Notes under the pieces: model-generated
What the model was told of the DNA's origin: nothing
The model's database searches: none
Seen by the model: only the letters and a program-made list of their open reading frames with translations
Made by a program: the position numbers and the translations under genes
In this document: piece after piece, positions 16,512-25,724 of the stretch
Position numbering within the stretch: the stretch's first letter is position 1
Layout: every line of letters begins with the position of its first letter
Origin: Halomonas daqiaonensis
GTDB taxonomy: Bacteria > Pseudomonadota > Gammaproteobacteria > Pseudomonadales > Halomonadaceae
Direction of reading: 5' to 3'
NCBI RefSeq assembly: GCF_900109725.1
Contig: NZ_FOBC01000014.1
Span: 33,489 to 97,488, forward strand
Length of the DNA stretch: 64,000 nt

Positions 16512-18503
16512 TCAAGATCGGCGGCTGGCCAGCCAGTTGCCGGCCAGCGCCAGCACCATCACCGTCACCCCTGCCACTTCCACCATCAGGCCAGGGTAGA
16601 AGGCCGCGGCGATCGCCGGCAGCAGCACCAGGCGTATCGGCCATGACATCCAGGTGAACAGGTACCCTTCCAGGGCCGCGGCGAAGGCGCCCAGGGCCAG
16701 GAAGCCGATGAAGGCGGTCCAGACCAGCACCGGCAGCGACCCACCCATGATGATCTCCGGGTTGTAGACCATGAACAGCGGGATCAGATAGAGGCCCTTG
16801 GCGAATTTCCAGGCCTGGAAGCCGGTGTCCATCGGCTTGCTTCCGGCGATCGCCGCTCCGGCGAAGGCGGCCAGCGCGATGGGCGGCGTGACGTTGGAAT
16901 CCTGGGAGTACCAGAACACCACCAGGTGGGCGATCAGCAGCGGGACGCCGAACTCGGCCGTCAGTGCCGGCCCCACCAGCACGATCAGCACGATGTAGCT
17001 GGCGGTGACCGGCAGGCCCATCCCCAGCACCAGGCTGGCCAGCAGCACCATCACCAGCGCCAGCAGAAGGTTGCCGCCGGAGAAGGCCATCATCATCGAG
17101 GAGAACTTGAGCCCCAGTCCGGTCAGGCCCACGACGCCGACGATGATCCCGGCCACGGCACAGGCCATGGAGACGGCCACGGCATTGCGCGCGCCCAGTT
17201 CCAGACCACCGACCAGCTTGATCAGCCCGGCCTTCACCGCCTCGAGCAGGGTCTCCCCGCTCACCTTCTGACCCTCGCGTGGCGCGATGAACAGGAACCA
17301 CACCGCGAACCGCAGCACCGCCACCGCCAGCATGGTGAGGATGGCGTAATAGCCCACCCGCATCGGCGACATGTTCATCACCAGCAGCCACACCAGCACC
17401 AGCAGCGGCAACAGGAAGTGCCAGCCGGCGCCCATCACGTCGCGCATCTGCGGCAGCTCCGAGCGCGCCAGGCCCTGCATGCCCTGCTTGAGGGCAATGA
17501 TGTGCACGAGGAGGTAGACGGTAGCGAAGTACATGATCGCCGGCAGGATGCTCACCTTGACCACCTCGAGATACGGCATCCGGGTGTACTCGGCGATCAG
17601 GAAGGCTCCGGCGCCCATCAGTGGCGGCATGATCTGCCCGCCGGTGGAGGCCGCCGCCTCGATGCCACCCGCCTGGTGGGGCTTGTAGCCCAGGCGTTTC
17701 ATCAGCGGGATGGTGAAGGCCCCGGTGGTCACCACGTTGGCGATGGCACTGCCGGAGATCGAGCCCATGCCCGCAGAGGCGATCACCGCCGCCTTGGCCG
17801 GACCACCACGCTGGCGGCCGGTGGCGGCATAGGCCAGGTCGATGAAGAACTTGCCGGCGCCGGTGATCTCCAGGAAGGCACCGAACAGCACGAAGATGAA
17901 GATGTAGGTGGCCGCCACGCCCATGGGCAGGCCGAAGATGCCCTCCTGGCCCAGGTAGAGCTGGCCCACCAGGCGGTCCAGGTTATAGCCGCGGTGCTCG
18001 AGGATGCCGGGCAGGAGCTGGCCGAGCCACGGCAGGTCGCCCCGCGGGCCGCCGAGAGCGTAGAGGATAGCGACCACACCGATGATGGTCATGCCCAGGC
18101 CCACCGCCCGGCGTGCCGCCTCGAGCACGGTGACGGTGGCGATGCAGCCGACCACGATGTCGGTCTGGCTCCAGAAGCCGGCGCGGTTGATGATCTCGTC
18201 GAGGAAGAGCACCAGATAGCCGCCAGTGACCAGCGCCCCGAGGAGAAAGACCGTATCGACCAGCCCGGTGACGAGTCCCCGATCATGCTTCGGCCCCGGC
18301 AACGGGAACATCAGGAAGGCCAGCATCATGATCAGCATCAGGTGGATGCTGCGCTGGTAGAAGAGTCCCAGCGGCTGGATGCCGGCGGAGTAGAGCTGGA
18401 ACAGTGACAGTCCCACCGCCACCAGGGTAATCAGCCACAGCACCGGACGGGAATGATTCGCCTGACTGCCGGGAATGACAGGGGAGGTGCCCGAATCGCT
18501 CAT
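16512..18503 (-). CDS. TRAP transporter fused permease (4TM/12TM, TAXI-type)
   Basis: Membrane protein of 663 residues joining the small (DctQ-like, N-terminal 4 helices) and large (DctM-like) TRAP subunits in one chain, as is usual for TAXI-type systems. Recognisable blocks are GAFLEITGAGKFFIDLAYAATGRQRGGPAKAAVIASAGMGSISGSAIANV and the SQDSNVTPPIALAAFAGAAIAGSKPMDTG region. It uses an ion gradient, often Na+, to import a solute delivered by the TAXI receptor encoded at 19058-20017. Substrate is unknown. It overlaps no other gene and follows the DUF1850 gene by 25 bases. Confidence 0.88.
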   Translation of the reverse strand: MSDSGTSPVIPGSQANHSRPVLWLITLVAVGLSLFQLYSAGIQPLGLFYQRSIHLMLIMMLAFLMFPLPGPKHDRGLVTGLVDTVFLLGALVTGGYLVLFLDEIINRAGFWSQTDIVVGCIATVTVLEAARRAVGLGMTIIGVVAILYALGGPRGDLPWLGQLLPGILEHRGYNLDRLVGQLYLGQEGIFGLPMGVAATYIFIFVLFGAFLEITGAGKFFIDLAYAATGRQRGGPAKAAVIASAGMGSISGSAIANVVTTGAFTIPLMKRLGYKPHQAGGIEAAASTGGQIMPPLMGAGAFLIAEYTRMPYLEVVKVSILPAIMYFATVYLLVHIIALKQGMQGLARSELPQMRDVMGAGWHFLLPLLVLVWLLVMNMSPMRVGYYAILTMLAVAVLRFAVWFLFIAPREGQKVSGETLLEAVKAGLIKLVGGLELGARNAVAVSMACAVAGIIVGVVGLTGLGLKFSSMMMAFSGGNLLLALVMVLLASLVLGMGLPVTASYIVLIVLVGPALTAEFGVPLLIAHLVVFWYSQDSNVTPPIALAAFAGAAIAGSKPMDTGFQAWKFAKGLYLIPLFMVYNPEIIMGGSLPVLVWTAFIGFLALGAFAAALEGYLFTWMSWPIRLVLLPAIAAAFYPGLMVEVAGVTVMVLALAGNWLASRRS

Positions 18504-18528
18504 CGTGGTTCTCTCGCAGGTTTTTTGT

Positions 18529-19053
18529 TCACTCGGGTAAGCCGGCGGGCCGGGTCAGACGGATCGTCACCCGCCGGTTCTCGGCGAGGCTGCTCAGGCT
18601 GACCCGGATGTTCTCGATCACCAGGCGGTGATCGACGCTCATCGATCCAACCCGCAGTCGGTAGGCGTTGCCCGGCACCGGCTCGTCGATCGCCTCGATC
18701 CAGTAGCCGCCCTCGCCGTCGGAGACCTGGCGGCCGCGGCCGGGGATATGGTCCAGTCCCGCGGCGAAGTCCGGCAGATGGCTGCGAACCAGGACCATGC
18801 GACCCTGCCGATGGCGGTAGCAATCCTGCACCGCGAAACCCTCGACCGAGTGGTTCCACTCCAGGCACCAGCCCTCCCCCTCGGGCATCGGCAGGCTCAC
18901 CAGGCGCTCGCCGTCGGCGTGCAGCACCTCCAGACGGGCCTCGTCGGCCGCCACCGCTTGGCCACTGCCCACCGAACCGCCGGCCGCCAGGCCTACACAA
19001 AGCAGCAGGGCGGGCAGCCAGGCCCGCCCTGCAGTCAGGCGCGAATCATCCAT
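18529..19053 (-). CDS. DUF1850-type exported protein linked to TAXI-TRAP permease
   Basis: Protein of 174 residues with an N-terminal signal or anchor (WLPALLLCVGLAAGG) and a compact domain containing WCLEWNHSVEGFAVQDCY. This matches the DUF1850 family, found almost only beside fused TRAP permeases. Its function is not established; it may be an accessory subunit. The ATG at 19053 is used because GAGG precedes it; an in-frame start at 19089 would overlap the TAXI gene. It sits between receptor and permease in a three-gene operon. Confidence 0.7.
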   Translation of the reverse strand: MDDSRLTAGRAWLPALLLCVGLAAGGSVGSGQAVAADEARLEVLHADGERLVSLPMPEGEGWCLEWNHSVEGFAVQDCYRHRQGRMVLVRSHLPDFAAGLDHIPGRGRQVSDGEGGYWIEAIDEPVPGNAYRLRVGSMSVDHRLVIENIRVSLSSLAENRRVTIRLTRPAGLPE

Positions 19054-19057
19054 TGCC

Positions 19058-20017
19058 TCAGGGGCGCTGGTGGTCGGCGATCTCGGCACCCACTTCCTCG
19101 TAGTAGCGCAGCGCGCCAGGATGGAAGGCGATCGGCGTGGACTCGATGCTGAACTCCACGGTGGTGTCGTTGGCCGCCGGATGGATATCGATCAGCTCGT
19201 CGGTCCGCTCGAAGAGCATCTTGGTGATCTGATAGGCCAGCTCCTCGTCCATTTCGCTGCTCACCGCCAGCACGTTGGGAATACCAAGGGTCTGAACGGC
19301 TTCGTCCATACCCTCGTAGAGGCCCTCGCGCAGGCTGTAGCGGGCGAACACCGGCGACTCCTCGCGCGCGTTGGCAACTTCCTCGTCGGTCAGGCCGACC
19401 AGGCGGATGTCACGGGTGGTCGCCAGGTTCATGATCGAACTGGTGGGCGGCCCCACGCTCCAGAAGCCGGCAGCGATGTCGCCATCGCGGATGGCATCGG
19501 CCGTCTCGTTGAAGTTCAGGCGGCGCGGATCGATGTCGTCGTAGGTGATGCCATTGGCCTCGAGCACCGCACGGGCGTTCAGCTCGGTGCCGCTGCCTGG
19601 CGCGCCCACGGAAATCGTCTTGCCCTCAAGGTCGGCGAGCGACTCGATGCCGGAATCGGCCAGGGTGACGATCTGCACCGCGTTGGGATAGACGGACGCC
19701 AGGGCGCGGATGTTCTCCAGCTGACGACCCTCGAAGTCGCCGGTGCCGTTGTAGGCCTGGTGGACGGTATCGGCCAGGGCCAGCGCCATGTCGGAGTCAC
19801 CGCGCCACACCAGGCCCATGTTCTCCACCGAGGCGCCGGTGACCTCTGCCACGGCCTCGTAGCCTTCGATATGCTTGCCGATCATCTCGGCCAGGCCACC
19901 CCCCAAGGGATAGTAGGTGCCGCCGGTACCGCCGGTGGCGATGGAGAGCTGCTGAGCAGCAGCCAGGGGAGCCGTGGCCATCAGCGTGGCGGCAGCGGCG
20001 TACTTGAGAAATCGCAT
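19058..20017 (-). CDS. TAXI-family TRAP transporter solute-binding receptor
   Basis: Periplasmic receptor of 319 residues with a signal peptide cleaved after about Ala21. The motif IATGGTGGTYYPLGGGLAEMI is the TAXI-family signature, followed by GDSDMALALADTVHQAYNG and ISVGAPGSGTELNARAVLEA. It would hand solute to the fused permease two genes downstream. The start at 20017 follows a CCGGAGGA ribosome site; an upstream in-frame start at 20149 is rejected. Substrates of TAXI systems are mostly uncharacterised; some bind glutamate or glutamine. Confidence 0.87.
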   Translation of the reverse strand: MRFLKYAAAATLMATAPLAAAQQLSIATGGTGGTYYPLGGGLAEMIGKHIEGYEAVAEVTGASVENMGLVWRGDSDMALALADTVHQAYNGTGDFEGRQLENIRALASVYPNAVQIVTLADSGIESLADLEGKTISVGAPGSGTELNARAVLEANGITYDDIDPRRLNFNETADAIRDGDIAAGFWSVGPPTSSIMNLATTRDIRLVGLTDEEVANAREESPVFARYSLREGLYEGMDEAVQTLGIPNVLAVSSEMDEELAYQITKMLFERTDELIDIHPAANDTTVEFSIESTPIAFHPGALRYYEEVGAEIADHQRP

Positions 20018-20288
20018 GGCAATCCTCCGGTCCTGGAACCAGGTTCGTTGTGAGTTGTCTCGGCGCCGGCATGTCATGGCACCCCACCTCAAGCTAGCAC
20101 GGCCGCTGCGTGAGAGCCCAATGCCCTTGTTTCTACGCTTACCCTCCACCTTCAGCGCCTGCTGGACAGGTCAGGGATGCGTGCATATGGTTTCTTGAAC
20201 ACCGGAATCTCGAGCTCGCTTCCAGGCTCTTCCGGCAAGGAACGCCGAGTCAGGTCACCGGCCACCGTCATGGAAGAGGAGGGGCTTC

Positions 20289-21725
20289 ATGAACGCCATC
20301 ATCGATTTCTTGAACACCATCATCGATTTCTTGAACACCATCTTCTGGGGCTACGTGCTGGTTTACGGGCTGCTGGGGGTGGGTGTCTTCTTCACGCTTC
20401 GCCTGGGATTCGTGCAGTTCCGCCACTTCGGCGAGATGTTCCGCGTCATCCGCAGCTCCCCCAGCACCGATACCTCTGGCATCACCCCCTTCCAGGCCCT
20501 TGCCGTCAGCCTCGCCTCCCGGGTCGGCACAGGGAATATCGCCGGCGTGGCCGTCGCCCTCTACCTGGGAGGCGCCGGGGCGATCTTCTGGATGTGGCTG
20601 GTCGCCTTGGTGGGCATGGCCACGGCCTATGCCGAGAGTACCCTGGCCCAGCTCTACAAGGTCAGGAACCCCGAGGGCCAGTACCGTGGGGGTCCCGCCT
20701 TCTACATCGCCAAGGGGCTGAAGGCCAACTGGGCCGCAGCGCTCTTCTCCATCGCGCTGATCCTCTCCTTCGGCCTGGTGTTCAATGCGGTCCAGGCCAA
20801 CTCTATCGCCGCGGCGGTCGACGGCGCCTTCGGCGTGCCCAAGGTATTCACGGGTATTGCCCTCGCAGTGCTGGCCGGGGTGGTCATCTTCGGCGGCATC
20901 CCGCAGATCGCCCGTTTCGCCTCCCTTGTCGTGCCGATCATGGCCCTGGCCTACCTGCTGCTGGCACTCCTCGTGCTGGTGATGAACATCACCGAAGTGC
21001 CGGCGATGCTCTACCGCATCGTCGCCACCGCCTTCGGCTTCCAGGAGGCGGCAGGGGGCGTCACCGGCGGGCTCATGGCGGCCATGCTCAACGGCGTCAA
21101 GCGCGGCATGTTCTCCAACGAGGCGGGGATGGGCTCGGCACCCAACATCGCCGCCTGCGCCACGCCGCAGCCACACCATCCATCCTCCCAGGGCTTTGTC
21201 CAGGCCCTCGGGGTGTTCATCGACACCATCGTGATCTGCACCGCTACCGCCCTGCTGATCCTGCTGTCGGGGATCTTCGAGCCGGGTGTCGGCGTCACGG
21301 GTACCGAGCTGACCCAGGCCGCCCTGGCGGATCACATCGGCGTCGCCGGCAACTACTTCGTCGCCATCGCGATCCTCTTCTTCGCCTTCACCTCCATCGT
21401 CGGCAACTACTCCTATGCCGAGAACGCCCTCACCTACCTCGGCCTTGCCGGCAGGAAGGGGATAACCGTCCTGCGGGTCGCGGTGCTGCTGATGGTCGTC
21501 TGGGGCTCCGTGCAGACCGTCGCCACCGTGTTCAACACCGCCGATGCCTCCATGGGCCTGATGGCAACGATCAACCTGATCGCGATCGTGCTGCTCTCTG
21601 GCACGGTGGTGAAGCTGACCCGGGACTACTTCGAGCAGCGCAAGGCGGGTAACGAGCCGACCTTCCATGGAGACGACTATCCGGAACTCGCCGACGAGAT
21701 CGATACCGATATCTGGCAGCGCTGA
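20289..21725 (+). CDS. Sodium:alanine/glycine symporter (AGCS family)
   Basis: Secondary transporter of 478 residues with about 11 helices. Family motifs are seen: TPFQALAVSLASRVGTGNIAGVAVALYLGGAGAIFWMW, the region NGVKRGMFSNEAGMGSAPNIAA, and the Na+-site elements of DagA/AgcS. It imports alanine or glycine with Na+. The N terminus contains an exact 21-base tandem duplication (20297-20338), repeating seven residues (IIDFLNT). A GGAAGAGGAGG site precedes the ATG. The 271-base region upstream (20018-20288), shared with the divergent TAXI operon, holds no clear operator. Confidence 0.92.
   Translation: MNAIIDFLNTIIDFLNTIFWGYVLVYGLLGVGVFFTLRLGFVQFRHFGEMFRVIRSSPSTDTSGITPFQALAVSLASRVGTGNIAGVAVALYLGGAGAIFWMWLVALVGMATAYAESTLAQLYKVRNPEGQYRGGPAFYIAKGLKANWAAALFSIALILSFGLVFNAVQANSIAAAVDGAFGVPKVFTGIALAVLAGVVIFGGIPQIARFASLVVPIMALAYLLLALLVLVMNITEVPAMLYRIVATAFGFQEAAGGVTGGLMAAMLNGVKRGMFSNEAGMGSAPNIAACATPQPHHPSSQGFVQALGVFIDTIVICTATALLILLSGIFEPGVGVTGTELTQAALADHIGVAGNYFVAIAILFFAFTSIVGNYSYAENALTYLGLAGRKGITVLRVAVLLMVVWGSVQTVATVFNTADASMGLMATINLIAIVLLSGTVVKLTRDYFEQRKAGNEPTFHGDDYPELADEIDTDIWQR
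20297..20338 (+). repeat. Exact 21-bp tandem duplication at the start of the AGCS symporter gene
   Basis: Two identical 21-base units (20297-20317 and 20318-20338, beginning CATCATCGATTTC) sit in frame at codons 3-17 and duplicate a seven-residue segment. A partial copy of the same text (TTTCTTGAACACC) also occurs about 100 bases upstream, near 20190. Copy-number change would keep the frame because the unit is a multiple of three. Confidence 0.9.
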
Positions 21726-21857
21726 GAGGGGCCAGACGGGCCTCGGGCCGCCTCCTCCAGGGCGGTCCAGGACTGAGAAAAAATCATCGAACCGATACTG
21801 GAAAAGGCCAGAAAAACCCCCCATGATGTCACTGTCGCAATCGTTCACTGGAGCCAC

Positions 21858-22136
21858 ATGAACACGGCACGCTTTACCGTCGACGCGGAAACCTTCGACC
21901 CTCCGCGACGCAGCCCTGACCTCGATGTCAGGGACCTGGAAAAACGTACACGCCTCATGCGTATCATCACTCGCCTGATCGCCGTATCGGACCTCGGTAG
22001 CCGAGATATCGCACGCCGCGCCGGCCTGCCGATGCAGAAGATCAGCGACCTCCTCTCGGGGAAGCTGGAGCATCTCTCCGTCGATGAACTGCGCCTCGTC
22101 TACCGCACCATCGACCCGAGCGGCCCACCGTCCTGA
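21858..22136 (+). CDS. Small XRE-like helix-turn-helix protein
   Basis: Protein of 92 residues. The segment GSRDIARRAGLPMQKISDLLSGKLEHLSVDELRLVYRTI is a typical XRE/HTH_37-type DNA-binding fold, like the antitoxin component of HigBA-type systems. The N-terminal 30 residues are polar. No HigB-type toxin is adjacent, so it may be an orphan antitoxin-like regulator. It starts 132 bases after the AGCS symporter and is followed by its own terminator. Confidence 0.68.
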   Translation: MNTARFTVDAETFDPPRRSPDLDVRDLEKRTRLMRIITRLIAVSDLGSRDIARRAGLPMQKISDLLSGKLEHLSVDELRLVYRTIDPSGPPS

Positions 22137-22190
22137 TCGCGCCCTCCCCAAGGAGGACTACACGTGAGGCCCACACGGTGACGAACAGCG

Positions 22191-22222
22191 AACGCCCCGC
22201 CTTTATAGCGGGGCGTTTCTTG
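22191..22222 (+). terminator. Rho-independent terminator after the XRE-like gene
   Basis: Perfect 10-bp stem (22191-22200 with 22208-22217), seven-base loop, then TCTTGTT. It lies between the XRE-like gene and the convergent end of egtD at 22286. Confidence 0.8.
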
Positions 22223-22285
22223 TTGATGAGCCAGGGTTGGTGAGCACGGCATGGCACAGCGCCGTTCGGCCAGTCCCTCGAACAG

Positions 22286-23248
22286 CTAGTCGCTCGAGAG
22301 GTAGTGGACGCTGAACAGCGCCCGGTCATCGCACCAGACGGCGAGTGGCCGGTAGCCGGCACGCCCTGCCAGGGCCTGGAAGCCCGCCACGCTGTACTTG
22401 CAGGAATTCTCGGTATGCAGCGTCTCGCCCTCCTCGAAGGCGAAACACTGTCCGTCGAGGGTGATGGCCTGGCGCCGCCGACTGACCAGGTGCATCTCGA
22501 TGCGCGATGCCGACGCATTGAAGAAGGCACGATGCCGGAAGGCATCCACGTCCAGTTCGGCCCCCAGTTCGCGGCGCATGCGCGCCAGCAGGTTCAGGTT
22601 GAAGGCCGCCGTCACGCCTGCGGCGTCGTTGTAGGCCGCTTCGAGAATGTCGAGATCCTTGACCAGGTCGACGCCGATCAGCACCCCGCTGCCCGGCGGC
22701 AGCGCCTGGCGCAGGCGGGCGAGGAAGGCCTCGGCCTCGTGGGGCGTGAAGTTGCCGATGCTCGAGCCGGGAAAGAACGCCACCACCCGCCTGCCTTCGA
22801 CGCCCGACGGCAGCGCCAGCCGACGCGAGAAGTCCCCCCAGGCGGCATGCACCTCCAGCCACGGATAGTCGGCCGCCAGGCGGCGGGTGCTCTGAAGCAG
22901 GAAGTCACGCGAGATATCCATGCCCAGGTAGCGGCTGGGACGCATCGCCTCCAGCAATAACCTGACCTTGCGGCTGGCGCCGCTGCCCAGCTCGACCATC
23001 AGCGATTCCGACCCGACCAGCGCGGCAATCTCGTCGGCGACCGCGGAGAGGATGCCCTCCTCGGTGCGGGTCAGGTAATACTCGGGCTGCTCGCAGATCG
23101 ACTCGAACAGCCGCGAGCCCCGCTCGTCATAGAAATACTTGGGCGACAGGGCCTTGGGCGAGCGGCCGAGCCCGGCGAGCACCTCATCGCGAAACGAGAG
23201 CCCCGCCTCGTCGAGGTGCTGGTCATGAAACTGCACGGCAGTGGACAT
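22286..23248 (-). CDS. egtD: L-histidine N-alpha-methyltransferase EgtD
   Basis: SAM-dependent methyltransferase of 320 residues, the normal length for EgtD, which trimethylates histidine to hercynine. Recognisable blocks: LSPKYFYDERGSRLFESICEQPEYYLTRTEEGIL at the N terminus, SAM motif I VELGSGASRKVRLLL, GMDISRDFL, FPGSSIGNF and the C-terminal HTENSCKYSV. The start at 23248 is chosen because family similarity begins there. It is divergent from the SelD fusion gene across 154 bases. Hercynine is the acceptor for both ergothioneine and selenoneine synthases, which ties it to the EgtB/SenA-like gene 3.5 kb away. Confidence 0.92.
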   Translation of the reverse strand: MSTAVQFHDQHLDEAGLSFRDEVLAGLGRSPKALSPKYFYDERGSRLFESICEQPEYYLTRTEEGILSAVADEIAALVGSESLMVELGSGASRKVRLLLEAMRPSRYLGMDISRDFLLQSTRRLAADYPWLEVHAAWGDFSRRLALPSGVEGRRVVAFFPGSSIGNFTPHEAEAFLARLRQALPPGSGVLIGVDLVKDLDILEAAYNDAAGVTAAFNLNLLARMRRELGAELDVDAFRHRAFFNASASRIEMHLVSRRRQAITLDGQCFAFEEGETLHTENSCKYSVAGFQALAGRAGYRPLAVWCDDRALFSVHYLSSD

Positions 23249-23402
23249 CACGGACCCTCGCTGGCGAATGATTCGGGTGGTAGGCGTCGACGCCACGTCA
23301 ACGAACGGGATGGCGTTGTACCATCGATTCGCCTTTAGACTATGGCGGCAATGCCTCAGCCTCATCACGCAACTGCTTCACCAATCTAGAGCGAGCCTGA
23401 CC

Positions 23403-25724
23403 ATGCAACAACCGCAGCAGCCCCCGGAGTTACATGCGTTACGGGATATCGTCCTGGTCGGCGGCGGCCACACCCACGTGGGCGTGCTGAAGCGCTTCGC
23501 CATGAAGCCCGAACCGGGCGTCAGGCTCACTCTGATCTGCCGCGACACCCATACACCCTACTCGGGCATGCTGCCGGGCTACGTCGCCGGGCATTACACT
23601 TACGACGAGGTGCATATCGACCTGCGACGACTGGCGGAATATGCCGGGGCACGCTTCTTCCGCGACGAGGCCATCGGCATCGACCACGATGCGCGAACCA
23701 TGCTCTGCCGCTCGCGGCCCCCCGTGCCCTATGACTGGTTGTCGGTCAATATCGGCTCGACGCCGCGTATGGATGCGGTCGATGGCGCCGGTGAGCATGC
23801 CGTCCCGGTCAAGCCGATCCACCGGTTCAACGACCGCTGGCAGGCACTGCTCCGGCGTATCCAGGAGCATCCCGGTCAGACCCGCATCGCAGTGGTCGGC
23901 GGCGGGGCTGGCGGCGTCGAGCTGCTGCTGGCCATGCAGTACCGGCTGGGCAGGGAGCTGGCCGCCCGGGCCGAGCTCTCCTTCGCCCTCTTCACCCGCG
24001 GCGAGCGGATACTGCCGACCCACAATGCGCGGGTGCGGGCACATTTCCGCGACACCCTGGCCAGCCGCGGTGTCGAGGTACACACCGCTACCGAGGTCGT
24101 CGACGTCGAGGCGGGCCGGCTGCAGGCCGCCGACGGCACCTGGCACTCCGCCGACGAGATCGTCTGGGTGACCAACGCCGGCGGCGCCGCTTGGCTGCGC
24201 GACACCCGGCTGGCCCTCGACGCCGACGGCTTCATCGAGGTCGACGACACCCTGCGCTCACCGTCGGACCCGCACATCTTCGCCGCCGGCGACATCGCCC
24301 GCCAGGTCAACCATCCGCGCGAGAAGGCCGGGGTCTTCGCCGTGCGCCAGGGCCGCCCGCTGGCCGACAACCTGCGCGCCGCCGCGACCGGCCGTTCCCT
24401 GACGCCCTACCGCCCCCAAGCGAAATGGCTGGCCCTGATCAGTACCGGCGACCGCCACGCCGTGGCCTCCCGAGGTAAGCTCTGCCTGGCCGGTGACTGG
24501 GTATGGCGCTGGAAGGACGGCATCGACCGGCGCTTCATGGCCAAGTTCAACGACCTGCCCCCCATGGACGAGAAAAGCAAGCCGGCCAGGAAGGCCAGCC
24601 GGGTGGTGCTGGACGAGGAGGAGAGTGCCCAGGCGATCTCGGCCATCGCCATGCGCTGCGGCGGCTGCGGGGCCAAGGTAGGCGCCTCGGTGCTCTCCCG
24701 TGCGCTGGCCACCCTCGAGCCGGTGGCGCGCGAGGAGGTGCTGGTCGGGCTGCATGCCCCGGACGACGCCGCCGTGGTGCGTGTCCCACCCGGCAAGGAC
24801 ATGGTGCATACCATCGACTTCTTCCGCGCCTTCATCGACGACCCCTACGTGTTCGGCAAGATCGCCGCCAACCATGCCCTGGGCGACATCTTTGCCATGG
24901 GCGCCGAGGCACAGACCGCTACCGCCGTGGCCACCGTTCCCCAGGGGCTCGAGGCCAAGGTGGAGGATACCGTCTACCAGTTGATGCGCGGCGCCGTGGA
25001 GGTGCTCAACGAGGCCGGTTGCGCCCTGGTCGGCGGGCACACCGGCGAGGGCAGCGAGCTGGCACTCGGGTTCGCAGTCAATGGCCTGATCGATGCCGGC
25101 GGTGCCAGCATCTCGAACGACACCGCCCTGACGAAAGGCGGTCTGCGCCCCGGCCAGGCGCTGATCCTGACCAAGCCCATCGGCACCGGCACCCTGTTCG
25201 CCGCCCACGCCCGGCTTGCCGCCCGCGGGCGCTGGATCGATGCCGCCCTGGAGAGCATGTGCCAGTCCAGCCGCCAGGCGGCGAGCAGCCTACGCGAACA
25301 CGGCGCCACCGCCTGCACCGATCTCACCGGCTTCGGCCTGCTGGGGCACCTGGTCGAGATGACCCGCCCCTCGGGCGTGGATGCCGAACTCGACCTGGCC
25401 GCACTGCCACTGCTGGAAGGCGCAGAGGAGACCGTCGCCGCCGGCATCCTGAGCTCCCTTCAGCCAGCCAACGTGCGCCTGCGCCGCGCCATCCGCGACC
25501 AGGCCGACTGGGTCGAGCACCCCCGCTACCCGCTGCTCTTCGACCCCCAGACCGCCGGCGGCCTGCTGGCCAGCGTGCCGGCCGAACGCGCCGCGGGCTG
25601 CCTGGACGCCCTGCATGCCCTGGGCTATGACCGGGCCGCCCTCATCGGCCGGATCCTCGAACCCGGCGAGGCGCTGGAGCCCATCCATCTGATCGATGGC
25701 AATAAACACCCTCTCAGGGGGTGA
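23403..25724 (+). CDS. senC: Fused FAD-dependent oxidoreductase / selenide, water dikinase (SelD, SenC-like)
   Basis: Bifunctional protein of 773 residues. Residues 1 to about 370 form an NADH-dehydrogenase-like flavoprotein (VLVGGGHTHVGVLKRF, then VVGGGAGGVELLLAM and HIFAAGDIA). From about residue 405 it is selenophosphate synthetase: MRCGGCGAKVG supplies the catalytic Cys/Lys loop, followed by LHAPDDAAVV, NHALGDIFAMGA, VGGHTGEGSELALGF and the FDPQTAGGLLA end. SelD makes selenophosphate from selenide and ATP; in the selenoneine pathway this role is called SenC. The oxidoreductase half may deliver reduced selenium, which is inference. The catalytic position is Cys, not Sec. Its last 11 bases overlap convergent senB. 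The ATG at 23403 is the first start within homology. Confidence 0.86.
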   Translation: MQQPQQPPELHALRDIVLVGGGHTHVGVLKRFAMKPEPGVRLTLICRDTHTPYSGMLPGYVAGHYTYDEVHIDLRRLAEYAGARFFRDEAIGIDHDARTMLCRSRPPVPYDWLSVNIGSTPRMDAVDGAGEHAVPVKPIHRFNDRWQALLRRIQEHPGQTRIAVVGGGAGGVELLLAMQYRLGRELAARAELSFALFTRGERILPTHNARVRAHFRDTLASRGVEVHTATEVVDVEAGRLQAADGTWHSADEIVWVTNAGGAAWLRDTRLALDADGFIEVDDTLRSPSDPHIFAAGDIARQVNHPREKAGVFAVRQGRPLADNLRAAATGRSLTPYRPQAKWLALISTGDRHAVASRGKLCLAGDWVWRWKDGIDRRFMAKFNDLPPMDEKSKPARKASRVVLDEEESAQAISAIAMRCGGCGAKVGASVLSRALATLEPVAREEVLVGLHAPDDAAVVRVPPGKDMVHTIDFFRAFIDDPYVFGKIAANHALGDIFAMGAEAQTATAVATVPQGLEAKVEDTVYQLMRGAVEVLNEAGCALVGGHTGEGSELALGFAVNGLIDAGGASISNDTALTKGGLRPGQALILTKPIGTGTLFAAHARLAARGRWIDAALESMCQSSRQAASSLREHGATACTDLTGFGLLGHLVEMTRPSGVDAELDLAALPLLEGAEETVAAGILSSLQPANVRLRRAIRDQADWVEHPRYPLLFDPQTAGGLLASVPAERAAGCLDALHALGYDRAALIGRILEPGEALEPIHLIDGNKHPLRG

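Noticed and set aside
16926..18407. 493-codon frame opposite the TRAP fused permease
   Set aside because: His/Gln/Gly/Asp-rich antisense shadow of a membrane protein gene; no motif or ribosome site.
20268..22151. 627-codon frame opposite the AGCS symporter
   Set aside because: Antisense shadow with the same His/Gln/Asp bias; it spans two real genes and their intergenic region.
23249..23402. Possible sigma-70 promoter (TTGTAC with GACTAT) before the SelD fusion
   Set aside because: Match to the -10 consensus is poor and spacing ambiguous.
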